Positions 39,245 to 49,719 of a stretch of 64,000 nucleotides of DNA are shown here, piece after piece. A model generated the notes under the pieces. That model did no database searches, had not been told where the DNA came from, and saw nothing but the letters and a program-made list of their open reading frames with translations. This DNA is from Thuidium tamariscinum. Taxonomy: Eukaryota; Streptophyta; Bryopsida; Hypnales; Thuidiaceae. The stretch is from NCBI GenBank assembly GCA_947034885.2, contig OX344750.2, forward strand, positions 36,628,821-36,692,820. The letters run 5' to 3'. Numbering within the stretch: the first letter of the stretch is position 1; every line of letters starts with the position of its first letter. The position numbers and the translations under genes were made by a program.

Positions 39245-40323
39245 GTCATTGCAAGAAACACCGACCACTTTTGTAGTACTTTGCAAAATTTGTTCTTCTC
39301 CAATGCTATAACTTTTGATTGATGAATCCAATGCCCAAATTAAAAATACAATTTCTAGAGTTTTTGATTGCAATCATATTCTATATTTTTCAGAATTTAA
39401 AAATAATAATTTTATATTTAAAAGTTATTTTTATTAATTTGTCATACTTTCAAGATTAGGGTTTTTTTATACAATTGATTGGTTCAAATTAATGATTTTT
39501 GGTTGAAATTTTCGTGGTATGTTTTTATAATAGGTAGGCATGTCCTTATGAAAGGGCATCCAAAAAAACATAATTTTATGACCTCTACATTAGTGCAAAT
39601 AGGCCTCCCTTGCATGCATACTTCAAAACATTAGAAATGGTTTTGAACTCATTTTTTTATTCAAACATCATCATTGTAAAGTCTTCTCAAATGGCCAATT
39701 TTTATTTTTGTTCAAAATTGTTTTTCCTACTTTTTACAAATTAAAACATCAATATATGAATTTCCAAAGACATCATCTTGGACATTGAATTCTAATAAAG
39801 AAAATACATACATTGATGTTTTAATTTGTAAGAAATAGGGAAAACAATTTTGAACAAAAATAAAATTTGGCCATTTGAGAAGACTTTACAATGATGAGGT
39901 TTGAATAAAAAAAATGAGTTCAAAATCATTTCTAATGTTCTGAAGTATGCAAGCAAGGGAGGCCTGTTTGCACTAATGTAGAGGTCATAAAATTATGTTT
40001 TTTTGGATGCCCTTTCATAAGGACATGCCTACCTACTATAAAAACATACCACGAAAATTTCAACCAAAAATCATTAATTTGAACCAATCAATTGTATAAA
40101 AAAACCCTAATCTTAAAAGTGTGACAAATTAATAAAAATAACTTTTAAATATAAAATTATTTTTTGTAAATTCTGAAAAATATAGAATATGATTGCAACC
40201 AAAAACTCTAGAAATTGTATTTTTAATTTGGGCATTGGATTCATCAATCAAAAGTTATAGCATTGGAGAAGAACAAATTTTACAAAGCACTACAAAAGTG
40301 GTCGGTGTTTCTTGCAATGACCC
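39245..40323. repeat. Long near-perfect inverted repeat (hairpin), arms about 510 bp, 58-nt loop
   Basis: Left arm 39245-39753 and right arm 39812-40323 are reverse complements with few mismatches. Outer ends gggtcattgcaagaaacacc and ggtgtttcttgcaatgaccc; inner ends attaaaacatcaat and attgatgttttaat. No coding frame of its own: the short frames in the arms are mirror images. Unrelated in sequence to the hairpin at 8022-8762. Confidence 0.92.
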
Positions 40324-40539
40324 TCATATCCTAATGGGATATTTGGAAGTGGCACTTACCGCCACTTTTGGATACATTTGAGTTATTCATAAAGTACACT
40401 ATACCAGGGTTTAAACCCATGAATTTTGTGAAAAAGCCGGTTGAGTTAAAAAAGTCAAAATAAAAGTGGGTATGAAACTTATTTTTCCATCAAAATGGTG
40501 CCTAAAAAATTTTGGTCCTCACTTTTGAAGTTGTTTAAA

Positions 40540-40710
40540 TAAAATATTTGTTTTTGAGGAAAAAAAATTTCCCACATCTTTTTTATTTTAGCATTGTTCC
40601 TCATCCTTATGTTTGTACACACTGAGCTCAATTTCACAGTAAATTTCCCACATCTTGTATGCTGAAATGCTTAAGTTATCCATTATAACTTAGATACTTC
40701 TACCTTAGGT
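40540..40710 (+). repeat. Dispersed repeat shared with 45285-45425
   Basis: Both copies run through cctcatccttatgtttg-like, gagctcaatttcacag-like, catcttg, gttatc and acttctacctta blocks in the same order and orientation. Non-coding. Confidence 0.6.
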
Positions 40711-40721
40711 CTAATGAGAGG

Positions 40722-40995
40722 CAAGACGTTAAATCGGTCCACGCAGTGGATGTAGAGGGATAAAACGTGACTCCAATAGGATAAAACTCATTTTACTAAG
40801 GGTTGATTGAGGTTTGGGGTTTATGTTTTTGTTGGGTTTTTTTGTTGTGTTTAGACCTTTCCAAGCTAATTTGGGATCTCTGATGCCAAATATAAACTCA
40901 GAATTTGAAAAAAAAAATTTAGGCAAAAAGTAAAAAAATTCAGCGTTTACCCTGTGGTAAACTCAGGGACTTCATGGGACCGACTTAACGTCGCG
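40722..40995 (+). mobile_element. 274-bp Mutator-like MITE with 11-bp target-site duplication
   Basis: Ends are 20-base imperfect inverted repeats (caagacgttaaatcggtcc left; gggaccgacttaacgtcgcg right). Flanked on both sides by ctaatgagagg (40711-40721 and 40996-41006), a perfect 11-base direct repeat, close to the 8-11 base duplication known for Mutator-type transposons. No coding capacity. It ends 145 bp before the TruA start codon. Confidence 0.85.
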
Positions 40996-41140
40996 CTAAT
41001 GAGAGGAGCTCTGTCCTCACAGAGATCCCATACTGAGATTCATTTCTTTGCAGCTCTCGCAAGAATTAGGGTTTTGCAATCATCGTCGTGTAGAGTGAGC
41101 ATTTGGAATCCATTTCCCATGTAGGTACTCATCAGCTACA

Positions 41141-43265
41141 ATGGTGGCAATGGTGCGGTGGAGGTACTGCGTCTCCGAGAGCACAATCTGGGGCGCTTGT
41201 CTCCAACCTCCGCACCAGTGTCTTCAGGTGAGATGCTTGCTTTCGTAATTTTACTACAACAATACGAGTTCATAATTTATGTCTACTTTCATGATCAATG
41301 ATTCATGCTGAAGATATTGTTTTTTCTGCTTTCGATGTAAAAGAGACAACTTCGAAAAAAAATCATATTCTCGCAGACACGATTGGATGCATGATGTATC
41401 AATTCTTCGCTTGTACGCAGTTTCTTAAGGGGAAGCACGCGCGTCCGCAAGTTAAGTACTTGTTTCAAAACTGTAGCACGTTTGACATCAATGGAGGGTA
41501 TGATGCTGGACCAGAGAATAAGCAGCCTACTTGGAAATGGCGGTTGGTGATTTCGTACGATGGCACACAGTATTCAGGTAGTGTATTGCTGGATTTTACG
41601 CAATTTCAAATTTAAGACTGAGCATTGGATGCGTAGATGTTATTGTGCTTAGGGTTTGTGAGAGTAAGCCTCTGTGCTGGTTCAAAATTTAGTACAGTTT
41701 CTGCTGACCTTCAGTTTTTAATCAGGATATGAAATTTCAGCGTCTGTTGTTAGGAAACCTAGATACTGACTAGCCATGATGTATTACTGGTCAATTTAGG
41801 ATGGCAAATCCAGAAGAATCGCGTCACTGTACAGCAGAAAGTGGAAGACGCCTTGTCGAAATTTACCCGATTATCTCGTGATGAGCTGAAGCTCGTGGGA
41901 GCTGGCCGCACTGATGGTGGTGTCCACGCTTGGGGTCAGGTGAATCCTCAGGACTTTTAAGCTTCAGAAAGCGACTTGGAGGTCTTGGTTCATGATTTTG
42001 ATTTGTTGCTCTGGTATTCAATTTTGATGTCCTGGGTCATCCCTCTGATTTTAAGAGAAAAGGTCTTTGTTTTTGTTTCCAATGATGCTTGTATGCGAAG
42101 GTCGCGCATTTCATGACGCCGACTTGTTTCGACGTTTTGGAGTCATTGCACACATCGTTGAATGGTATGCTTCCACCCGACATTCGAATTCGAGAAGTAT
42201 CCTCCGTCCAACCAGGCTTCCATGCCCGGTACTCGGCATGCCGTAAGACGTATCATTATAAAGCCCATGTGTCGTCAGTAATGGATCCCTTCCAGCAGAA
42301 TTACTCATATCATGTCAGAAATCACGTCGATGTTGCTGCAATGCAAGAGGCAGCCTCTTATTTTGTTGGCGTGCACAATTTCTCTGCATTTGCCAATCAT
42401 TCAGTTGACTCTGCCTCGCGAGACCTTCTTCGTGAGCTTTTGAGGTTTACCGTTTCCTCCACAGTACGCAAATATTTCCTGCACTAGTCATGATTTCGAT
42501 GATTTTCAATATATTCTGTATAATTATAGCAGTTCCTGGATAAGTTCCTTCGTAGAATTAATAATTTTGGATTTATTCAGGCGCCTTCATTCGTATTATG
42601 TTTTTGAACAGAAATGCCATTGTAACCCTAGAATCAAATGATTTTTTGCAGGGACCGGAGCTGCTGTTTGAAGTAGAAGGAAAATCGTTTATGTATAAAC
42701 AAGTGCGCAACATGGTATGAGCACTCAGGGCATGCTTTTGTAGCAGACCTAAAAGTTAATGCAGTAAGTCGAGCTAGTGACGAGTCCTATCAAATTCACC
42801 CGAATGATTCAAAAGCGCAGAAGTAGTTCCAGTGCTGTCTTGCAATTTCCTCCTAACTGAAAGTAATTGAATCTATTCGTAGCCATCATCTTTTCGATGC
42901 CGTTTTGTGTTCTGACAAGTGTTAATATGCTGACTTTGAAGAGGATAAAGCAGTCAAAGTTGTTTCTCAAATATCTTTAACTGTGAATTATGCGCATTAG
43001 TGTTTTTTTTGAAGTGCTGACTCCCACCGTGCAGGTCGGATTACTGGTTGAAGTTGGAAAAGGACTACTGCCTCCCAACATTGTGAAGACCATTCTTTTA
43101 ACAGAAGACCGCCGAGAGTTGGCTAAAGTTTCTCCGGTCGCGCCCGCACATGGCCTGTACTTGATGGCTGTGGATTACGACGACAAAGTACTAGAACCCC
43201 TACCAAATGCACCCCAGGCCAGCTTTGGGCGGTGGCTTCGATATCCCGTGCGAGCTTCTTTGTGA
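41141..43265 (+). CDS. tRNA pseudouridine synthase, TruA family
   Basis: Isomerises uridine to pseudouridine in the tRNA anticodon arm. Exons: 41141-41227, 41421-41577, 41800-41939, 42101-42463, 42652-42714 and 43035-43265; phases join to 346 residues. Family blocks: WRLVISYDGTQYSGWQIQ (motif I), GAGRTDGGVHAWGQ with catalytic Asp120, ARYSACRKTYHYKAH, FVGVHNFSAFAN, and the C-terminal GKSFMYKQVRNMVGLLVEVG with APAHGLYL. Arg118-Thr-Asp-Gly-Gly-Val-His differs from bacterial RTDAGVH only by Ala to Gly. The first 30 residues are not conserved and could contribute to targeting, but no clear transit peptide is seen. Start is the first ATG. A Mutator-like MITE sits in the proximal promoter. Confidence 0.92.
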
Positions 43266-44440
43266 AACAGGTTGGCCTTCCTTCAATGTTTTTCAATCAT
43301 ATTCCCATGAGGATTAATGGCTCGTATAGGAGTCGAGGGTTCAATCATTTGTTGATGAGTTTTTGAACATCGATTCCTCTGTTTCTCAGAATAATTGTTA
43401 GCCCTGGGAACTATGTAACCTTCAAGAAAGGGCTGCTCATGTCTACTGTACTGCACATGAGACCAAGCCTTACAATACTTATGTTGCGACGTACATTCAG
43501 AAATTACAGGGACGCTTGAATATATGCTATTACATATGAGGGTACGTTCAATGTCATCATGTCCAACTTGTGTCATTAAGCCGATCTGATCTGGTTAGAC
43601 TTTGAAAGTGGTGAGTAGAGAGTTTTTAAGAAACTGATCGTCCCTTTTATTTGAGTGAGGTCAATCCGCGACTCTGAAATTGGATGACCCGCAGGAATCT
43701 AATTCTTTTTTACTTCGGACTGGAAGACCCTGCATCGATTAGGTGTGAAAACGTTGAATTAAAATTGGGGTGATGAGTTGCCTCCAAGGCAGTCTATTGT
43801 TTTAGCAACCTAATACTCTAGTTGCGTTGATTATTTCTCCAGAGAGTTTACTCCTCAAGGGCGTATCTTTTGGTGCTGGTAAGGATCTCTGCAAGACTTC
43901 TATAAGCTTCGAACGTCAACCTGGTGTGGAGGTTTGTGACTTCAACTACTCTGCATCATTTCCAGTTCATACTGTTGCCTTGATTTACAGTTGTATTTCA
44001 TATGCTTGGAAATGAACCTGCTGCGATAAATCTATAGGGATGCCATGTCTCCTGCTCGCTAAGTTTCCTTATTCTAACGACCGCTTTCCTCAATTTCCTC
44101 TTTCTGCAGATTTTCTTCTGTGGAAACATGACTGCATCGTACTCAGCCATTCTTCTTTGGGCAAAATATCGCCAATTCTTTTGACAATTTTTGGTCTGGC
44201 TATAACTAGTGGAAATTTGAGGAAAATCTGATTTTCTACTCAGGCTTCAATAAGAATTTTGTTGTTAATCTCCAGAAATTGTACTGGAGCTTTTGAAGTA
44301 AGAAAAATATTTTGTAAAATTTGCCAGAGTTGGGAGCCTCAACCAGATTCTTGGAACGACCCGTGTGGAAAAACGAAAAACGAATAAAGACCGGCTAAAC
44401 GTACCCTTTCCACCAACTTTCTTGTTATCTTACTGGGTTC
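43266..44440 (+). other. 3' flank of TruA gene
   Basis: Moderate GC to about 44420, then AT-rich. AATAAA-like cgaataaagacc lies near 44382. No further gene recognised; short frames here have no family features. Confidence 0.35.
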
Positions 44441-44499
44441 GCCCGTAACTGTTTGTCACAGGTTCTAACCGAGGTCTTCAATGGAATGGGGTGTTCGAC

Positions 44500-45992
44500 C
44501 TGAAGAATACGAAGGAAAATGTAGACCCCTTAACCCCTAAGCGCTCAAACGACCATTTTTTGATCGCTGCCCGACTTCGGGCAGAATTTTTGGGCAGGAA
44601 AAAAAATTCAAATTTTTTTTTGCAGTTTTGAAAAAATTGGGTTTTCTTTTAACATTTATATTCAAAACTAAGATCAGTACAGTCAAACAAAAATTATAAG
44701 AGATGTAGTTCAAAAGGTTTAGAATTGCCTAGTGTTGAAAAAATTACTATTTTGGGAAAGTCTTGATGGTTTTATTACTAGATCTTTTGCATTTTTTCAC
44801 AAATCAATAGAAACCACAATTTTGACCAATAGAAAAATTCATATATTAATTAAAGAAATTGTATTTTTGGTGAATTTTTGAAGTTATATCTTCAAAATTC
44901 ATTTGAAGAGAATCTAAAAATAAATTTATAATTTTGATTGTACGGATATTTTCTAGATTTTGTGCTTCGCATTATCTTCTTTGATACTAATTTCAAAAAA
45001 GTTATAGAACTTATATTTTATAGCACATTTGTGTTTTGTCCTACGCCTTAGGCTTTTAGGGATAAAGGGAGAAGTACCTATTTCAATGGCTTCATAGGTT
45101 GACCTATTGTGGACAACACTTGAATGTACTATTTATTGAAAAAGATTCTTTGTTTGTATTTTCTTGTCCAATCATCTCTCTTCCTTTATTGCTTAGGGAG
45201 AAGTGCTAAAGCTACTTATTATAGGTGAGTTTATAGAACTAGAATGGGTCATAATGAAAAATTTGCATTTATATTGAATAAAATATCATTTGAGGGAAAA
45301 AATTCTTTTCTTTTTGCATTATTCTTCATCCTGATGTTTGCTCATATTGAGTTCAATTTCACAATGAATTTCTCACATCTTGTTGAAATGTTTTAGTTAT
45401 CTATTATAGGTACTTCTACCTTAATCCCAAACGCTCTTTGACTATGTTTTCATTGAAAAAACAATAAATTGCAATTTCTTATACAACTACCAAAATTTAG
45501 GAAAAAAACAACAATTTTGGACACAAATAACTGTAGGATCTTATAGTACATTGGTTTGAGAAGATGTAGAAAAAATTTCAGAAATTTTTCCATGTAATTG
45601 TAAGATTTGAGCAAGTAGTTGTACTTCACAAGGTCACATTTGTATGAAATATTGTCCATATTGATGGTGTTCATTTGGATACATTCTCAAAGGTAAGTTG
45701 GATATGAACTTTAATTTTTTTAGGTTATTTGGAATTGTACAACATATAAGAAAAGAATAGTAAGCAAAAACAAATAAATAATTTAAAGAACAAAAATTTT
45801 AAGAATTTAGTTGTGAAATTAATAAATGTCAAATCCAATGGTTGTCATGTTGTAATAAACAATTTACATCTTGTGATTTTATTTTTTTACAAATGATTGA
45901 AAATTAAATTAAATAAAAAGCTTCTAAGTTTATTTTAAAGTAGAAAATCCATAACTACCAACAACCCAAAATTCCTCGTTACTTTCATCTCA
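44500..45992. other. AT-rich gap with a dispersed repeat
   Basis: Includes the partner (45285-45425) of 40540-40710. A small GC-rich stem gcccgacttcgggc occurs near 44568-44581. No gene recognised. Confidence 0.4.
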
Positions 45993-46347
45993 TTCATAAG
46001 AAGATTTCTGGCCCCCAAGAAGACTGTTTCAAGGGTGTTTCCAGAAACTGTTCCCACTGCTGCAGACCAACCCCCTGCTCGTATGAATTTTTGAATTTTG
46101 AAAAAAAAAAAAAAAAATTTAATTTTTTCCAGAATTTTGAAAAAAAATGATTTAAAAAAATATTTTTTTTCAAGAAAATATTTTTAAAATATTGAATAAT
46201 TAATTTAATTAATTAATTAATTAATTAAATATTTTTTGATATGGGAGTTGCTCGACCACATCAGCATTGCGTTCCCAGAGTTCCCAATGCATTCCCAGCG
46301 TTTGAAAACTCGTAGTCTTGTAAACCAATTGAAAATCCTCTTATGAA
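45993..46347 (-). mobile_element. MITE-like element, inverted copy of 18333-18675
   Basis: Ends ttcataagaagatttctgg and, reverse complemented at the other end, ttcataagaggattttcaat: imperfect inverted repeats of about 16 bases. Contains a (TTAA)n run at about 46197-46226, ctcgaccacatcagc and gcattcccagcgttt. No coding frame. Confidence 0.7.
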
Positions 46348-47537
46348 TCAAAATGGAATTATTCAAAACTTTCCACACAAATATAAGTCTCAAAAATGAA
46401 TTAAAAAATTTTGTTTTTGAAAAAAGATAATTTTTTGATGTGCCTAGATTGGCTAAGGTGAAAAACTACATATCATACAATAACTTTTGGTCTATATAGT
46501 CAAAAGTAATGAAAATTGCTTACGGAGATCACTCCTTGTAATTTAAGGTGTATACTTGAGTTAAGAGGGTATTTGATGTGAGGCTATTTACCTTAATTCT
46601 TGTATTTAAGGTGATCATATTTTAATATATAAATCTATGAAGAACATATTTCTAATACCCTATAGTTTTTGTAAATTCATTCTTGTGGGTTATAAAGTGG
46701 ATCTATCTTATATTTAAAATTAAGTGCCCAATTTTTTCCTACCTCCACCTTTCTTTACTAATCTTTTTTTCCTTCTACTACATACATGTATAGGATATAT
46801 AATTACCATGAAACCAACAACAATCAAATAATTCAAGTGCCATTGACAAAGTCATAGTTTTTAACTCCTAAAGGCCAATTATTCTTTGAACAAACAATTG
46901 AAAATCTTAGTAGGTTCCTATGAAGTAAATTTTGATAGGGTGTTTATAAAAATTTTACACAAGATGTGAACATGTATGTCTATAAGTGAAAAAATAGTTT
47001 CTTCCAAGTGGGGATCTAAATCAAAGTTATACTCTCCTAAATTTTCTTGATAGGTTAGGCAATTTGGGCATCTTTGATACATCTTTTATAAAAAACACTC
47101 ATAGACTTTTGAAATTTGGCATATATGCAATTTGGTATTAAATATGGGATTCAAGTGTCCTAATATTTTTTAGTTCTAAGAAAAGTCAAACTTTCTTAAC
47201 TATATTAGGGCACCTTCAAAAAAAACTTTTTTTTTCCTAACTACAAGTTCTATTATTTTGCAACCTATAAAGTGAAGTTTTTTGAAATTTTTCCCACATA
47301 TTCCAAATTTTCTTAAAAAATTTTAAAATTTTAATTTCAAATGAAAAATTTCTTCATTGCACAAAAAAGCATCAAAAAATGACTAATGTATTGTCAATGC
47401 ATTTAACCTCTTTAATTTCATTGTAGGTTAATTTAGAATAAACCAAATTCCACATTTGCTTTTGAAATTTTTATGGGCCCCTTAGTAGACGCTTACGCTC
47501 CAATGACTCGCGGCGCGGAGTTTGAACCGGGAACTCT

Positions 47538-47868
47538 TAAAGGTAGAAGGCTCTTAAATAGAGTGGGTTCTAAAATGGTGCCCTATCTTAAATGTATAGT
47601 ACTTGTACATGTTGCTTTTTCATAGCCTTCAATAGTGTACTGTCAGTGTACATTTTAGCTAGGGCACCATTTTAGAGCCCTATGTCCTTTCAACTTCAAA
47701 ATTTGATAACTAATTCAAAAAGGCTCAGAAAAATATGAAACGACTTGAGTTAAATGTCAATTCTACTTGTCTTTCAAGGAAATTTAGTGAAAAATATTTT
47801 TAGAGGTTTTACCTCCCTGAAATTCTGTTTCAGCCCTTAGATGGTCCATTATAGGACCTCTTACCTTA
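47538..47868 (-). mobile_element. 331-bp MITE with TAAGGTA ends, second well-preserved copy
   Basis: Full-length reverse-complement match to 33032-33362 with limited divergence, including ctaaaatggtgccctat, ctgtcagtgtacattttagc and ggtccattataggacctc. No frame. It sits about 700 bp upstream of the coiled-coil gene. Confidence 0.8.
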
Positions 47869-48283
47869 TAATGAACTGGTGGCGATGCTCTGAACAAAGG
47901 AAATTCCCTTCCACAAACAAATTCATACCGTCTTCTCGTCCATCTGGCAGCTAACTAACAGTGCTGCTGCTCCACTTCAGTTCAGGCAATTGTTGCACTG
48001 CATGTTATGTCGGTATTAATAAGGTTTCTATTAGGGTTTCCATGAAGGTTTTACTGGGATTTTGCTAGGAATTGCTCCGCGCGGCCGACAGAGCAACGGA
48101 GCGTTGTACCCATCTTTCATTTCCTTGTTGAGGTTGAGTTCTCTTCCTCCTCGAAATTTTGATCCGCAAGGCTGCTGTTGGGTTCGCTTGGTTCTAACAA
48201 CTGTTTGTTTTTCTGAATTAGCTATTGTTATAGATTGATTGTGGGATAACATTTGCGGTTGATTGATTGAGGTTGCAGGCACG

Positions 48284-49156
48284 ATGATCGGTTCCAAAAT
48301 AAAAGGGAAGAAGAAGACGGGGAAGGGACAAGCCAACAAACAGGACCTCGTTAGATTGAAGGAGGAAGGAGTTAGGAAACCGAGGTTGCCAAGCAGAATC
48401 CCTTCACAATGCGAGAATCCCTCCAAAACGCTAGGATGTTGTCTTTTTTTACAAACAGATCCTGAAACCGCATGGTGTCCTTCACGATTGATAGTTGTAG
48501 AGGACGAGGCGCTCGTAAAGACAAACAATACCTCACCTGTTTTAATACGCTATGTCATGACAGAGTGTTCCGAGGTTTGGAACCAATATCATTCAGGTAT
48601 TGTTGTTGTTTTTATTGAAATGACTTTCAAATATTGATCTTGTATTGTTCATAAAATTGAATGAACTTCAAGTTCTGGATTTCATTTTGATTAGCAATGT
48701 TCTATTGCAGGTCTTGAAGCTACGGAGTTCATTGCAAAAGCTATACCACAGCTTCCTATATCACAGCTTCCTGCAATTGGATCCACGTTCCTTAATTGGA
48801 ATGGTGTGATCTATGTGAAGTTGAAAGAAACAAGGCCAGGTTGGGGTTTGTTCCGGCAATTGAGGGATTTTGTAAGCCGTCTCTACAAGAAGGAAGTGGT
48901 TGCACAGAAGCTTGAATGGAAGAGCACATGGAAAGCATTTAAGTGTAGATTGGAGGAAGTGGAGAAGCGAATGGAGAAATTGGAGGAGCTAATGGAGGAA
49001 CATAGGAAAGCATTTGAGTATAGATTGGAGGAATTGGAGAAGCGAATGGAGGAACGGAGGAAGCAATTGGAGGAACGTGGGAAGCAATGGGAAGAATTGA
49101 AGAAGCGAGTGGAGGAACACGACAAGCAATTGGAAGAATTGAAGAAGGGATTCTAA
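48284..49156 (+). CDS. Unrecognised coiled-coil protein (252 aa)
   Basis: Two exons, 48284-48596 and 48711-49156, join in phase. The N-terminus is lysine-rich (MIGSKIKGKKKTGKGQANK). The middle part (TEFIAKAIPQLPISQLP, then GWGLFRQLRDFVSRLYKKE) is not recognised. The last 85 residues are a strongly charged coiled coil made of a repeated pattern like RLEELEKRMEERRKQLEE. No signal peptide or membrane span. The upstream region has an acceptor-like tgcag at 48274-48278, so a non-coding first exon and 5' intron are possible. The frame remains open after the stop (see next entry), suggesting that the protein was once longer. Function unknown. Confidence 0.6.
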
Positions 49157-49393
49157 CTTAAACTAGAAGAATTGGATAAGCAAGTTAACAAATTGATTCA
49201 ACAAATGAAAGATGCAATAGAAGAATGATTTTGTACACTCGAGGAACAATTTTGTGCAACAAAGGAACAATTTCATGTAGTTGAGGCACAATTTTGTGTA
49301 GTAGAGAAACAATTTTTGTGCATTGGAGAGTTGCTTATGGTAGAAGAAGAGTTTTATTCACTGCTAATAATTTATGGAAAAAAAAGAGATTAA
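49157..49393 (+). pseudogene. In-frame continuation of the coiled-coil gene beyond its stop
   Basis: After TAA at 49154-49156 the same frame reads LKLEELDKQVNKLIQQM and on to TGA at 49226-49228, then stays open for 54 codons (LEEQFCATKEQFHVVEAQF and onward) to TAA at 49391-49393. The pattern keeps the heptad spacing and glutamate/lysine richness, and the last part is a degenerate 8-residue repeat with EQF or AQF. This looks like the ancestral C-terminus lost through two point stops; stop-codon read-through is an alternative. Confidence 0.55.
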
Positions 49394-49540
49394 TAAGAAT
49401 TTTCGTAAATAATTATTGTGAAAATAGTTAGTTATAGGTATTATATTTATAATTATAATACATTGTAACAATTGTTATATTTTGAAGAGGTTTGGTAATT
49501 GATAAGGTAGTTTGAAGAAGTTTGTTTATTTGACAATTAG

Positions 49541-49714
49541 AAGAGGTTTGTTAATTGACCAATTATTCCAACGATGGCTCACAAACCAAGTAAAGCAATG
49601 TATTAGAGTAGTGAGGATGAAGGCTATAGAAGAAGTTTGTTAATTGACTAATTATTTCAAGGATGGCTAATAATCCAAGTAAAGCAATGTATTAGAGTAG
49701 TGAGGACGAAGGCT
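49541..49714. repeat. Two-copy tandem repeat, unit about 90 bp
   Basis: Both copies contain gtttgttaattgac, gatggct, then ccaagtaaagcaatgtatta and gagtagtgagga-gaaggctat in order. A few substitutions separate them. It follows the coiled-coil gene. Confidence 0.8.
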
Positions 49715-49719
49715 ATTGG

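Noticed and set aside
39001-39303. 100-codon minus-strand frame and the 62-codon plus frame at 40193-40381
   Set aside because: Both lie in the outer parts of the long hairpin or its edge, have AT-driven composition, and show no family features; treated as chance frames.
48031-48528. 165-codon minus-strand frame opposite the coiled-coil gene first exon
   Set aside because: Its overlap with a well-spliced plus-strand gene and lack of motifs make it a shadow.
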